A stretch of 64,000 bases of DNA. It comes from Pseudomonadota bacterium. Lineage in GTDB: Bacteria; Desulfobacterota; Desulfovibrionia; Desulfovibrionales; Desulfovibrionaceae. Below, in pieces: positions 18,451-29,334 of this stretch. A program made the translations under genes and the position numbers. Each line of letters starts with the position of its first letter. The first letter of the stretch is position 1. Location of the stretch: NCBI GenBank assembly GCA_023411815.1, contig JAEYOJ010000059.1, positions 1 through 64,000 on the forward strand. The letters are read 5' to 3'. The notes beneath the pieces were generated by a model. That model worked only from the letters and a program-made list of their open reading frames with translations. It was not told the origin of the DNA and ran no database searches.

Positions 18451-19734
18451 TTAAATAAGGAATTTTACCATCAGGTTGAATACGATGATTACCATGACGA
18501 CGGCTCCAGTCATTGACTTCAGCTTCAGGCTGGGGGCAGTGCTGGCATATTTGCAGTTTTCAGCTTTTCCAGCATTGGCCGTTACCAGGACGGAAGCGAA
18601 AGCGACCATTATGTATATGAGCTCGAAGTAAGCCCTACTAAGAAATGTTATTGATACAAGGAGGCCGGTCAGGCATCCCATGGTCGCTGAAAGCAGATCC
18701 CTGTCAGTGATACGGTCATTGTAAGGAGGCTGCTTTAATACGAACAACCTTGTCCATTGCAGGTTATAATAGAAGAATCCTATAAAGAAGAACAAACCGA
18801 TGATCCCGAGCTCGGCCAAAACGAGCAGATACGTATTGTGAGCCGTGATGGGATGAAAGTCGGTGAACATGCCTTTCCCGACGCCAAAGAGGGGAGAGGA
18901 TTTGAACATCTGGAAGCCTGCATGCCAGGCTTCGACCCGCCCGTACGCCGACGCGTCCCCGCCTGACATCTGCACCATCCGGCTTGGTCCCAGTACGAGC
19001 AGCACGGCGGCGAGAATCGCGCCTAGAGCGGCTCCCTTCATGCTTCGGTATCGCAGGATGAGGAACGTGAAGACGGAGGCCAGCAGCGACAGCATGGCTC
19101 CGCGGGAATTCGTCAGGTACAGTCCGTAAATCAGCAGAGGCAGGCTCAACGAGGCGAGCACAAGTCGCCGGTTGAGCAGCCTGTTGATCAGGAAGGGGAC
19201 CGGCAGCACCAGGGCGAGGCCCAGGTCGTTCGGATCGTTGAACGGCCCGAACCAGCGCGCCCGAGGAGTGCCGATCTTCTCGCCATCCGGGTCGCTGTGG
19301 AATTGGATATAGGCCTGCATTCCTCCGTGGGTCATTCCCTGGGTCGACTGCACATGTGCCTCGTACGCCAGGAAAGAAGTCAGGCAGACCAGCAGGACGA
19401 TGAAACCCTGGATCTTCTTTCGGGAGTCGATGCCGTAAGCGACGAGGAAATAGCCCACGATCGAGGGCAGGAAATTCAGGACGGACCTGAACGCCCCTCC
19501 GAGATAGCCGTGGCCGATGTGCGAGATGGCGATGGATGCCACGAATCCTATCATCATTACATCGGTCTTGTGGCGGAACAGCCTGATCCTCCCCGTCATC
19601 CAGGCCACGAGCAGGGCCAGAATGGAGATCACTCCCAGGCAGAGAAAGACCGGAACCCCCTGCAGGGCTTCCGACCACTCGAAAGGCCGGATGTAGTAGA
19701 GGGCGGTATACAGGCAAAGCAGGAGGAACAGCAT
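18451..19734 (-). CDS. O-antigen ligase/polymerase family protein (Wzy-like)
   Basis: This 427-residue polytopic inner-membrane protein has about 11 hydrophobic segments, among them 1-16, 28-48, 58-75, 88-102, 108-125, 165-185 and 400-425. The region GPFNDPNDLGLALVL and the later loop GVGKGMFTDFHPITAHNTYLLVLAELGIIG, with the conserved H-N before a hydrophobic helix, are typical of the Wzy_C/O-antigen-ligase superfamily. It probably polymerises the repeat units at the periplasmic face. Its stop is followed 109 bases later by the radical SAM gene; its start lies four bases after the deacetylase-like gene's stop, so the two are co-translated. Confidence 0.85.
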   Translation of the reverse strand: MLFLLLCLYTALYYIRPFEWSEALQGVPVFLCLGVISILALLVAWMTGRIRLFRHKTDVMMIGFVASIAISHIGHGYLGGAFRSVLNFLPSIVGYFLVAYGIDSRKKIQGFIVLLVCLTSFLAYEAHVQSTQGMTHGGMQAYIQFHSDPDGEKIGTPRARWFGPFNDPNDLGLALVLPVPFLINRLLNRRLVLASLSLPLLIYGLYLTNSRGAMLSLLASVFTFLILRYRSMKGAALGAILAAVLLVLGPSRMVQMSGGDASAYGRVEAWHAGFQMFKSSPLFGVGKGMFTDFHPITAHNTYLLVLAELGIIGLFFFIGFFYYNLQWTRLFVLKQPPYNDRITDRDLLSATMGCLTGLLVSITFLSRAYFELIYIMVAFASVLVTANAGKAENCKYASTAPSLKLKSMTGAVVMVIIVFNLMVKFLI

Positions 19735-19738
19735 CTGT

Positions 19739-20869
19739 TCATTCCCCCGCGGCCTTGAGCGTGGGAATGGAGAGGCGCTGGTAGCGCCAGTTCCGCATCA
19801 GTCCAGGGGCCGCCCGGCTGTTGTCGATCAGGGCGGCGATAATGTTCGCCATTTCCCGCGCGCTGGTGAAATGCAGTTTCGCTCCCTGCTCCCAGGTCGC
19901 CAGGGATATGTGAAAGAACAGCCGCTCAAGCCCCTTGTCCTCGAACAGCATCCGCATGGTGTCTTCCTGGGCTCCATGGGTGTAGAGCTTGACGAAGACG
20001 TGCTCTTCCGCCCCCTGCACATGCACTCCCTTGGCGAGCCAGATGCGAACCCGATCGCTGCCCATGGGGTTGGAGGCCGTAAGCCCGCTGTTCTCGATCC
20101 GCGGCAGCAACCCGAACTTCCGGCGGCGCCAGTTGAGTCCGAGCGGCCCCTGCACCATCAGCAGCCCTTCGTTCTCCACGCCTGCACTGGCATCCATTCC
20201 CCAGTCGTGCGACTTGGGCCTCATGGGGTCGTCAACCGCCCAGTAGATGCTGTTCACCTTGCGGGTCTGCGTCGGACTCGGGGCGGAAGGCATGGTGAAG
20301 TCGGCGTAGCAGCCGGTTTCCTGCAGGATGGATATTTCGTTGTTCACGCCGCACCAGCGGCCGTCGGGTCTGGAATTGTCGAGGGCCCAGTTGCCGTGGA
20401 TGAACCCGTAGGAGATTTCTCCGGTATTCCTGTCAATGGAGAGGAGTCCGTGCTTCTCGTGCAGCCGGCTCTTGTAATCGAGCAGGGTGCGGCGCAGATT
20501 GTCGGCCGTGTCGTTGTCGTGATGCAGGTGGATCTCGACCTCGCCGTAGCCGGCGTGGCAAAGGTCCGCCAGGGCGCTCATGTCCTCGGCCCGATACTCC
20601 TCCTCGGGATAGAAGAAGCTGTATTTCAGGACATTGCCCAGGGAGTCGCGGTGCTTGTCGGCAATCCTGGGATACTCGCGAATCCAGCGCTGGATTCTGT
20701 TCCTGGCGGTCGTGCGGCCAGCTCCCTTCCAGTAGGGCTCGAAATGATCGCAGATGCACAGATAGACGTGCTCAGGCCTGGCCGACCTGCCGGACAGCCA
20801 GCGCGCAAGATCACGCCTGAGATCGTACGCATGCCATTTCAGCGTCGAGAGTATCTTCTCCATGCTCAT
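19739..20869 (-). CDS. polysaccharide deacetylase-like protein
   Basis: This 376-residue protein has no signal peptide. It contains strings expected of a (beta/alpha)-barrel carbohydrate esterase: CICDHFEPYWKG near residue 38, VEIHLHHDND at about 120, FIHGNWALDNSRPDGRWCGV at about 158 and an ADFTMPSAPSP strand. These resemble the metal-binding order (Asp; His-x-x-His; Asp/Arg) of NodB-type enzymes, but the classical TFDDG motif is absent, so the assignment is tentative. It sits between a GT2 gene (six bases upstream) and the polymerase (four bases downstream). A role in N-deacetylating the growing polymer is a reasonable inference. Confidence 0.6.
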   Translation of the reverse strand: MSMEKILSTLKWHAYDLRRDLARWLSGRSARPEHVYLCICDHFEPYWKGAGRTTARNRIQRWIREYPRIADKHRDSLGNVLKYSFFYPEEEYRAEDMSALADLCHAGYGEVEIHLHHDNDTADNLRRTLLDYKSRLHEKHGLLSIDRNTGEISYGFIHGNWALDNSRPDGRWCGVNNEISILQETGCYADFTMPSAPSPTQTRKVNSIYWAVDDPMRPKSHDWGMDASAGVENEGLLMVQGPLGLNWRRRKFGLLPRIENSGLTASNPMGSDRVRIWLAKGVHVQGAEEHVFVKLYTHGAQEDTMRMLFEDKGLERLFFHISLATWEQGAKLHFTSAREMANIIAALIDNSRAAPGLMRNWRYQRLSIPTLKAAGE

Positions 20870-20875
20870 GGCGCG

Positions 20876-21682
20876 CTATCCGAGGGAGGGGCGGGAGATC
20901 CAGCCGCCGTGCTTCGCGAAGTAGTAGACGAGCCCTTTGAAGTGGCTGATGGATATCTTCGACAAGGGGCTCCTGTGGCTGATCTGCTGCGTATGGTGCA
21001 GCAAGGTCAGGCCGGGGAAATAGACGATCTTCCTGCCGGACCTCCTGATGCGCAGGCAATAGTCCAGATCCTCCGGCGCGTAGAAGATGCGTTCGTCCAG
21101 GAGCCCGATTTCGTCGGTCAGGTCCCGGCGCAGGAACCAGCAGGCGGAGATGGCCGAGTCGACCTCCCTCGCCGCGGTAAAGGGAAAATCCTTGTAGAAA
21201 TCGGCATCCGGGACTTTGAGCCCGAAGACCGCCTTGGGGATCTTGAGCAGCTTCTGCCAGAACGTGGGGAACCTTTTGACGGAATTCTGTATCGTGCCGT
21301 CCTTCAGCACGAGGCGGGGCGAGATGAGCCCGATCTCCCTTTGCGTATCGAGGGCATCGAGGATGGCCCGCAGCGAACCATGGCCGAGCTGCGTATCGGA
21401 ATCCAGGATGCAGAGATGGCTTCCCCGGGCGGATTTCAGCCCCTTGTTCCTGGAGCAGGTGGTTCCCAAGTTGCACGGGAGGGCGATGAGGCGAAAGACG
21501 CCCGGGAACTCACGCGCATAGCGGGAAACCACGTCCCGCGATCCATCCGCGGAGCCGTTGTCGATGACGATCACTTCATGTGTGATGCCTTCGTCGCCGC
21601 ATGCGCGCTTGATGGAATCGAGGCAATCGGGGAGATAGTGCTGGGAGTTCCAGGACAAAATGATGAACGAGAGAGTTGTCAT
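20876..21682 (-). CDS. glycosyltransferase family 2
   Basis: This 268-residue GT-A fold enzyme begins SFIILSWNSQHYLPDCLDSI, contains the EVIVIDNGSADGS nucleotide-binding strand, the metal-site LDSDTQLG and the C-terminal ISACWFLRRDLTDEIGLLDERIFYAPEDLDYCLRIRRSG segment typical of rhamnosyl/galactofuranosyl-type GT2 enzymes. The donor is not predictable. The ATG at 21682 matches the family start; the longer upstream frame overlaps the ATPase gene and is not credible. It is followed six bases later by the deacetylase-like gene. Confidence 0.88.
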   Translation of the reverse strand: MTTLSFIILSWNSQHYLPDCLDSIKRACGDEGITHEVIVIDNGSADGSRDVVSRYAREFPGVFRLIALPCNLGTTCSRNKGLKSARGSHLCILDSDTQLGHGSLRAILDALDTQREIGLISPRLVLKDGTIQNSVKRFPTFWQKLLKIPKAVFGLKVPDADFYKDFPFTAAREVDSAISACWFLRRDLTDEIGLLDERIFYAPEDLDYCLRIRRSGRKIVYFPGLTLLHHTQQISHRSPLSKISISHFKGLVYYFAKHGGWISRPSLG

Positions 21683-21705
21683 GGCGTTCTCGTGGTTCCT
21701 TCCCG

Positions 21706-22884
21706 CTACTTCCAGGAGAGGGCGCGGAGCAGCCTGAATCTGCCGACCACGGGCTTCTCTTCCGCGCCGGGCCGGCCTAGCGGTCGCGACATGGCCGCGA
21801 GGGATGGATGCTGTCCCGGGTGCTGGGATGCTGCCTTTTCCGGTCCGCTCTCGTTGGGTTTGGCCTTGCCGGACTTGCCGGGATTCGCCTCGATCTCGCC
21901 CGGCAGCCTTGCGGGCATGCAGCCGCTTTGCTGGTGTTTTCCCTGGCCGTCGATGCGCTGCGCCGAGCATTCAAGCCCCTTGAGGGCCTTTCCGTCCGTT
22001 GTCTCCGGCCTCCGGCTTTCATCCTCGGACGGTTGTCCGGTCGAGGACGGCTTTTTCCCCGCTGCGTTCCAGTAGATCTCCTCGAAGCTCAGCTCCCGGA
22101 TAACCGTGCGCACAAGTTCGGCGTCGATGTGGCGCGTCTGCATCGAGAAGGCGTCCAGCAGCACATAGTCGCACAGGATGTTGATGAGCCGGGGGATGCC
22201 CCTGGATGTTGCGTGCACGAGGCTCAGCGCTTCCGGAGACAGGCTCACGGCCTGGCGGTTGCCCGCCTTTTCCAGGCGGAAGAGAATGTAGTCCGATGTT
22301 TCATCCAGGCTGAGGGGAGGCAGATGGCAGTTGACGCTTATGCGCTGCCTGAGTTGCATGAGGTTCGGGTGTGACAGGAGGTCGCGCAGTTCCGGTTGCC
22401 CCACGAGCACGATCTGCAGGAGCTTGGACTCGTCTGTTTCCAGGTTGGACAGCAGGCGGATTTCCTCCAGGGCCTGCTGGGAGAGGTTCTGGGCCTCGTC
22501 TATGATGAGCAGGGCCTGCCGACTATGCGAGAACTGTTCGATGAGGAAGTCGTTGAGCCCGCGCAGGAGCGCGAACCTGTCCTTGCCCTCGGTGGGCAGG
22601 GAGAAATCGTCGCTGATCAGCCGCAGCAGGTCTTCGGAGGAGACGCGGGTATTGAACACCTTGGACACGACCATGCCCTGGTCCTGCCGGCGGAGCAGGG
22701 TCCGGATGAGCGTCGTCTTGCCCGAGCCGACTTCGCCGGTGAGCAGTATGAAGCCGGCCTTGGATTGTATGCCGTAGTCGAGATAGGTCAGCGCGCGCTT
22801 GTGGGCCCTGCTGGGAAAAAGGATGTTGGAATTGGGGAGCAACTCGAAAGGTTTTGCGCGCAGCCCAAAGTATTCTGTGTACAT
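21706..22884 (-). CDS. XrtA/PEP-CTERM-locus AAA ATPase (ExeA-like)
   Basis: This 392-residue cytoplasmic ATPase starts MYTEYFGLRAKPFELLPNSN, the usual opening of ExeA/GspA-type ATPases. It has Walker A TGEVGSGKTT (about 50-59), Walker B ALLIIDEAQNLS (about 125) and the sensor-like ASRGIPRLINILCD near 230. It closely matches the putative secretion ATPase found in PEP-CTERM loci. The last 110 residues are low-complexity, rich in S, G, P, K and E, and probably disordered. The partner is unknown, though ExeA proteins couple ATP hydrolysis to assembly of secretion or export complexes. It follows the tyrosine kinase gene by 32 bases. Confidence 0.87.
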   Translation of the reverse strand: MYTEYFGLRAKPFELLPNSNILFPSRAHKRALTYLDYGIQSKAGFILLTGEVGSGKTTLIRTLLRRQDQGMVVSKVFNTRVSSEDLLRLISDDFSLPTEGKDRFALLRGLNDFLIEQFSHSRQALLIIDEAQNLSQQALEEIRLLSNLETDESKLLQIVLVGQPELRDLLSHPNLMQLRQRISVNCHLPPLSLDETSDYILFRLEKAGNRQAVSLSPEALSLVHATSRGIPRLINILCDYVLLDAFSMQTRHIDAELVRTVIRELSFEEIYWNAAGKKPSSTGQPSEDESRRPETTDGKALKGLECSAQRIDGQGKHQQSGCMPARLPGEIEANPGKSGKAKPNESGPEKAASQHPGQHPSLAAMSRPLGRPGAEEKPVVGRFRLLRALSWK

Positions 22885-22916
22885 GGCGTCTCGTTTTTTC
22901 CGATCGTTCCGGTTGC

Positions 22917-23738
22917 CTAACGCGGGCTGTATCCGTACCCGGATCGCCTTGACGCGGAGGAGCCGTTGTAGATGACGCCCAGAACGCTCTTGTCCGGGAG
23001 CGCATTGACGCTCTCCATGACCTGGTCCATGCTCGCGAAGCCCGCCCGGACGACCATGAACACCCCATCGACCATTCCGCCTATGCTCCGCGTTTCCGCA
23101 TAGGGGAGCACGGGTGGCGTATCGATGATGACGAAGCGGTCGGGATAACGGTGCTTGATTTCATCCATGAGCAGGTTCATGCGGTTGGACGAGAACAGCT
23201 CCGCCGGGTTCCGGGGGGGGGTGCCTGCGGGAAGGAACCTGAGCTTGCCTATGTTCGTGCCCAGGAGGGCCTCGGACACGTCCAGGCCCTGGCCGAGACA
23301 TTCGGAGAGCCCGGTCCGGCATTCCAGGCCGAGGTAGCCGGCGCATGACGGGCTGCGCAGGTCGGCATCGATGAGCAGCACGGTATGGTCGAATTCCTGG
23401 GCCAGGCTGATGGCCAGGTTCAGGGAGGCCAGCGACTTGCCTTCGCCGGGAAGGGCGCTGGTGATCATGAAGGTGTTCTTGACCGGATAGCCGCCGTCCC
23501 GGTTGATGATCCGCTCCTTGACCTTGCGGAATTCCTCGGCGACGTGGGAATCGTGGGCCATTGCCGTGGCCGTCAGCAAGGTGTTGGGCTTTACGCTCAC
23601 CTTGCGGCTGCGGCTTCCGGACCGCGCGGTCTCTTCGCGCAATTCCGCGCAGGTCGCTCGCGGCAGGTCGGCGGCGCCGGGAATCGTCAGGCGCCGCTGT
23701 TCCAGTGCGTTTTCCAGGGCGCGTTCTATCCTACTCAT
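22917..23738 (-). CDS. XrtA-locus tyrosine-protein kinase (CpsD/CapB type)
   Basis: This 273-residue BY-kinase-like P-loop protein has Walker A ALPGEGKSLAS (about 94-104), Walker A' VLLIDADLRSPS (about 121) and Walker B FVIIDTPPVLPYA (about 200). The C-terminal tyrosine cluster is minimal (SGYGYSPR). These proteins partner with a Wzz-type membrane protein to control polymerisation and export. The N-terminal MSRIERALENALEQRR is typical of the PEP-CTERM subfamily. Its gene lies 37 bases downstream of the chain-length gene, which supplies the activating cytoplasmic tail. Confidence 0.9.
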   Translation of the reverse strand: MSRIERALENALEQRRLTIPGAADLPRATCAELREETARSGSRSRKVSVKPNTLLTATAMAHDSHVAEEFRKVKERIINRDGGYPVKNTFMITSALPGEGKSLASLNLAISLAQEFDHTVLLIDADLRSPSCAGYLGLECRTGLSECLGQGLDVSEALLGTNIGKLRFLPAGTPPRNPAELFSSNRMNLLMDEIKHRYPDRFVIIDTPPVLPYAETRSIGGMVDGVFMVVRAGFASMDQVMESVNALPDKSVLGVIYNGSSASRRSGYGYSPR

Positions 23739-23775
23739 GCATATCCTCCGGATCGTGCGGATCGTGGCGGTTCGC

Positions 23776-25311
23776 CTACTTCACGAGCAGGCTTTCAATC
23801 TGGTGCAGGTAATCCCGCCAGGGCAGGTGCGCCGACAAGGTGGCGATGTGCTTTCCGCCGAGGGCCTCGAGCGCCAGGATGCAGAGAATGCAGGCGATGA
23901 AGGCCCCGGAGGTTGAGAAGAAGCCGATGTCGCGCAGGCGAGTCCTCCTTGCCTGGGTCGGGTCCTTCAGGAGCGGCAGGACCGCCAGGATGGGCAGGTT
24001 GAGCAGCTTCAGTTCGGCCTGCGAACGGATCGAGTTGTCGAGAAGGTCGAGCAGCAGGAGGACCCCGAAAGCCAGGCCCAGACCGCCGGCAATGCCCATG
24101 GCGATGATCAGCGGACGCTTCGGGCTCACGCTCTCCTGGGGGGTGATGGCGGGCTCGATGATCCGGAAGGTGACCGACTTGTCCTGCAACTCCATCTGCT
24201 TGGAGACTTCGGACTGGCCGTATCGGGAGACGAGCTGCTGGTAGATGATGTTTTCGTTTTCCTTGTTGCGCTGAAGCTCCCTGAGCTTGGCCTGCACAAG
24301 GGGCAACTGGCGCAGCAGGTCCTTGCTCTCGCCGAGCCCTCGCTCCAGGCGCGCGATGCGTGCGTTGACGGAATTCAACTGCACGTCCAGGAGCTGATAC
24401 TCCTGCGTCTCGCGGACGTTCGGCCGTTCCGGGAGTGTTCCGCTCCCTTGCGCCTGCTCAAGGGATTCGATCTCGGCACGCATCTTCTGCACGGACGGAT
24501 GCGCGAGGGAATACTTGCTCTTGAGGATTTCGAACTCCTCGCGCAGGATTGCCAGCCTGCCGGCTTCCGCCGTTGCGCCTTGGACGTTGCCCTTGGAGAG
24601 CATGATCCTTTGGGCGGCCAGGAGCTGGCTTTGGCGCTCGCGAAGGTCGTCCAGCACCTTCTGGGTGTCATCGATCTCCCTGCGCAGGAAATCGTCGCTG
24701 GTGGACAGGAGCAGGCCGTTTTCCTGCTTGTAGCTGTTGATCAACCCCTCCGCGGCGTCGATGCGCTTCTTGAAGGTCTCGATCTGGTCGGCAAGGAAGC
24801 GCGTCGCCAGAGTGGATTCCTCGCGCTTGGACGAGGTGTTCTCCTCGATGTACTTGCGCACGAGGGTGTTCACATAGTCCCGCGCCAGGGTGGGGCTGGC
24901 GTTCCTGTAAGAGATGACGAACAGGTCCCGCCTGGCATCCATCTGGATGATCGTCTTCTCGCGGAGTTCCTTGATGAGCAGTTCCAGGTCCAGCTCGTTG
25001 CGTACGTTCAGGTCCATGTCCAGGTCGCGGATGACGCCGAGCAGCATCTCCCGGCGCAGCATCGACTCCTTGATGACCTTTATCTTCGCCTCAAGGGACG
25101 GCGTGATGGCGATGCCCTTGATGATGTCCGTGATGACGTTCTGTTCGATGAAGACGATGCTCTTGGCCTCGTACTTCGGCTCCAGACCATAGCTGACGAC
25201 CACCGCGCCGCTCATGACCAGCATGGCGACGACCGTGAACAGGTAGCGACGCCTGATCAGAAGCTCGATGTACTTCTGTATGTCCAGAGCTTTGTCCGCA
25301 GATTGATTCAT
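23776..25311 (-). CDS. XrtA-locus chain-length determinant (Wzz/GumC-like)
   Basis: This 511-residue inner-membrane protein has an N-terminal helix at about 24-42, a long periplasmic region with coiled-coil segments (about 170-390) and a C-terminal helix near 405-430 preceded by the proline-rich ITPQESVSPKRP motif of polysaccharide co-polymerases. A further hydrophobic stretch lies at about 462-482. The length and N-terminus (DIQKYIELLIRRRYLF) match the PEP-CTERM-associated chain-length subfamily. It would set polymer length together with the polymerase and the adjacent tyrosine kinase. Confidence 0.92.
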   Translation of the reverse strand: MNQSADKALDIQKYIELLIRRRYLFTVVAMLVMSGAVVVSYGLEPKYEAKSIVFIEQNVITDIIKGIAITPSLEAKIKVIKESMLRREMLLGVIRDLDMDLNVRNELDLELLIKELREKTIIQMDARRDLFVISYRNASPTLARDYVNTLVRKYIEENTSSKREESTLATRFLADQIETFKKRIDAAEGLINSYKQENGLLLSTSDDFLRREIDDTQKVLDDLRERQSQLLAAQRIMLSKGNVQGATAEAGRLAILREEFEILKSKYSLAHPSVQKMRAEIESLEQAQGSGTLPERPNVRETQEYQLLDVQLNSVNARIARLERGLGESKDLLRQLPLVQAKLRELQRNKENENIIYQQLVSRYGQSEVSKQMELQDKSVTFRIIEPAITPQESVSPKRPLIIAMGIAGGLGLAFGVLLLLDLLDNSIRSQAELKLLNLPILAVLPLLKDPTQARRTRLRDIGFFSTSGAFIACILCILALEALGGKHIATLSAHLPWRDYLHQIESLLVK

Positions 25312-25430
25312 CTCGTCCTACCCGTGTGCGCGGAGGGCTGTTGTGTTGTGGATGCGCACGGCCGCCGGCGGCTCTTGCCCCCGAGGGCGCGCGGGATTTC
25401 CGCGCGCCCAGCGGTGCCGGCGCCGTACGG

Positions 25431-26483
25431 TCAGGCTGCCAGAAGGGAGCCCCTGCTGCCTGAGCAGGAGGCGATGTACCACTTGGCGGCATGCGCCAGG
25501 CCGTCGTTCAGGCTGTAGCGGGGTTCGTAGCCGAGCAGCCTCCTGGCCTTGCCGATGTCGGCCAGCGAGTGGCGTACGTCGCCGAGGCGGAAGTCGCGGT
25601 ATGCCGGTTCGACCGAGGCGGCTTCCGGGAAGCGCTCGGCCACGTGCCCGCGGATGAGCGCGAAGAGCTCGTTCAGGCTCGTGCGCTTCTGCACGGCCAC
25701 GTTGTAGACCTGGTCGAGGGCCTGCGGGTCCCTGGCGCAGCCGGCGAGCAGGTTGGCCTGCACGCAATTGTCGATGTAGCAGAAATCCCTGCTCGTCTCG
25801 CCGTCGCCGTTGATGAAGATCTCCTTGCCCTGGATGAGCCCGGCGAACCAGCGGGGGATCACGGCGGCATAGGCCCCGTCGGGGTCTTGCCGCGGGCCGA
25901 AGATGTTGAAATAGCGCAAGCCTATGGTCCTGAAGCCGTAGGTCCGGGCAAAGGCCTGCGCATAGATCTCGTTGTCGAGCTTGGTGGCGGCATAGGGGGA
26001 GAGGGGCGCCCCGATCCTGTCCTCGCGCTTGGGCAGCTCCGGCTCGTCGCCGTAGACCGAGCTCGAGGACGCATAGACGAAGTTCTCCACCCGTGCGTCC
26101 TTGGCGGCCACGAGCATGTTGAGGAAACCGGTCAGGTTGCTGGCGTGGGAGTTGAGGGGATCGTCGATGGAGCGGGGCACCGAGCCGATGGCGGCCTGGT
26201 GCAGGACGGCGTCCACGCCCTCGCAGGCCTCGCGGCACGTGTCCAGGTCACGTATGTCGCCCGTGATGAGCCTGAAGCGCTGCCAGGCATGCGGCGGGAC
26301 GAGGGAGCGGACATGCTCGATGTTGCTCTCGTGGCCGGTGCTGAAATTATCCAGGCCGACCACCTGCTGGCCAAGCTCCAGGAGCTTCTGCAGGAGATTG
26401 GAGCCGATAAACCCCGCGACGCCGGTCACCAGCCATTTCCTGGGCGATCGAACAAGGCCTGCCTGGATGGAATCGTATCGCAT
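25431..26483 (-). CDS. tviC: UDP-hexosamine / hexosaminuronic acid 4-epimerase (WbpP/TviC type)
   Basis: This 350-residue extended short-chain dehydrogenase has NAD-binding GVAGFIGSN near the N-terminus, HQAAIGSVPRS, SSSSVYGD and the catalytic SPYAATK (Y-x3-K). It aligns throughout with P. aeruginosa WbpP and Salmonella TviC (for example RQDPDGAYAAVIPRW and NGDGETSRDFCYIDN). These enzymes interconvert UDP-GlcNAc/UDP-GalNAc or their uronic acids. The start at 26483 has GAGG upstream and matches WbpP length. It lies 42 bases after the tviB-like gene, the same pair that makes the Vi-antigen precursor UDP-GalNAcA. Confidence 0.9.
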   Translation of the reverse strand: MRYDSIQAGLVRSPRKWLVTGVAGFIGSNLLQKLLELGQQVVGLDNFSTGHESNIEHVRSLVPPHAWQRFRLITGDIRDLDTCREACEGVDAVLHQAAIGSVPRSIDDPLNSHASNLTGFLNMLVAAKDARVENFVYASSSSVYGDEPELPKREDRIGAPLSPYAATKLDNEIYAQAFARTYGFRTIGLRYFNIFGPRQDPDGAYAAVIPRWFAGLIQGKEIFINGDGETSRDFCYIDNCVQANLLAGCARDPQALDQVYNVAVQKRTSLNELFALIRGHVAERFPEAASVEPAYRDFRLGDVRHSLADIGKARRLLGYEPRYSLNDGLAHAAKWYIASCSGSRGSLLAA

Positions 26484-26525
26484 GCGCACCTCGGGTTGAG
26501 CGGATTTCACAAAGCGCCTTCAGGC

Positions 26526-27890
<1,365 letters not shown>

Positions 27891-27968
27891 GACAACCTCT
27901 TGCATGCTTGCTGCTTCCATGAGGAGCGTGGGGCCCGCTGGGGCTGCCCAGGCTGCATCGTTTTCCTT

Positions 27969-29324
27969 TCAGCGTCCGCCCTTGCCGAAGAGAACCACGC
28001 CCACTGTCCGGATGATGATCTTCAGGTCGAAAAGGAGCGAAAAGTTCTTGATGTAGTAGAGATCGTAGCGGAGCTTCTCCAAGGCATCCTCCACGGAGCT
28101 GCCGTACGGGTAGCGCACCTGCGCCCAGCCGGTCAGGCCCGATTTCACGCAGTGCCGTTCCGAATAGAAGGGCACCACCTTCCTGAGCTCGTGCACGAAC
28201 TCGGGGCGCTCGGGCCTGGGGCCGACCATGCTCATGTCGCCCCGAAGCACGTTCAGGAGCTGCGGGATCTCGTCCAGCCTCGAAACGCGCAGGAACCGGC
28301 CCACCCGGGTGACGCGCGGGTCCTGCTTCTGGGCCCATACGGCCCCGGTCGTCGCTTCGGCATTCTGGACCATGGTACGGAATTTTATCACCTTGAACTG
28401 CCTGCCGCACTCCCCAACGCGCACTTGCGAGAAGAAAACCGGCCCGCGGGAGGTCGCCTTGATGAGCAGCGCGAGCAGCGGAAAAAGGGGCAATGTCAGC
28501 ACTAGACCCGACGATGAGCAAAGAATGTCCAGGACGCGCTTCAGGAATCTCCTGACCGGAGTGATGCGGAATCCGTCGGAGAAGATGAGCCAGCCCGGCG
28601 TGATGTTTTCGAGGAGCATCTTGCGCTGGGTGTGCTCATAAAAGGTCGGCGCATCCATCACCCTCACGCCCCTCAGCTTGCAGCTGAGCAGCTCCGGGAG
28701 GGGGAGGGCCCCCCGGCGTTCGGACAGGGCCACCACGACGGTCGTGGCTTCAAGTTCCTCGATGATGCGCGCGAGATCGGCCTGGGCCCCGATGATGAGA
28801 TTCCTGCTCACGCTCACCGGTTCGGAGGGCAGGTCCACGTAGCCCAGCAGCCTGTTCCGGGTCCTCCCCTGGGCCAGCATGTCGCCGATGGGCTTGGCCG
28901 CCGGGCCGGTGCCGACTATGACCACCCTCATCCCGGCGCGGGCATGCGGCTTGATGCGCCTGTAGGCGAGATGGCAGCATAACTGGAGGATCCCGAATCC
29001 GAGCAGGGCCGTGGAGCCCAGGGCCCTTTCCTGCGGGGTGATGATCGCGGCCGAGCGCAGCAAGGTCAGAATGAGCAGGCCGAGAATGATGAGCACCGAG
29101 GCCGTGATGGCGCTCTTTCCATCCGCAGCCTTTTTTTCCTGGGCGCATATTTCCAGCCCGATGGCGCAACTGGTGACAATGCCCAGGAAGGCCGTCGCGA
29201 GGACCGGGCTGACCGGCGTCGGCAGGCCCAGAGGGTGCGCGACGGGCAGCGCGCCCAGCAGGTAGAGCGAGACCAAGGCGAAGGTCACGTCCAGAGTGAG
29301 CAGGGGGAGCAGGCTGAGGTGCAT
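27969..29324 (-). CDS. polyprenyl-phosphate sugar-phosphate transferase, XrtA-locus type (EpsB-like)
   Basis: This 451-residue membrane protein starts repeat-unit synthesis by moving a sugar-1-phosphate to undecaprenyl phosphate. It has four N-terminal helices (about 5-25, 38-55, 72-90, 100-118), a CoA-binding-like central domain (VVIVGTGPAAKPIG at about 133) and a C-terminal transferase domain with FKVIKFRTMV, RVTRVGRFLRVSRLDEIPQLLNVL and GDMSMVGPRPE. This order is that of the PEP-CTERM-associated EpsB subfamily. It follows prsT by ten bases, so the two are one operon. Confidence 0.92.
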   Translation of the reverse strand: MHLSLLPLLTLDVTFALVSLYLLGALPVAHPLGLPTPVSPVLATAFLGIVTSCAIGLEICAQEKKAADGKSAITASVLIILGLLILTLLRSAAIITPQERALGSTALLGFGILQLCCHLAYRRIKPHARAGMRVVIVGTGPAAKPIGDMLAQGRTRNRLLGYVDLPSEPVSVSRNLIIGAQADLARIIEELEATTVVVALSERRGALPLPELLSCKLRGVRVMDAPTFYEHTQRKMLLENITPGWLIFSDGFRITPVRRFLKRVLDILCSSSGLVLTLPLFPLLALLIKATSRGPVFFSQVRVGECGRQFKVIKFRTMVQNAEATTGAVWAQKQDPRVTRVGRFLRVSRLDEIPQLLNVLRGDMSMVGPRPERPEFVHELRKVVPFYSERHCVKSGLTGWAQVRYPYGSSVEDALEKLRYDLYYIKNFSLLFDLKIIIRTVGVVLFGKGGR

Positions 29325-29334
29325 GGCTCTGGTC

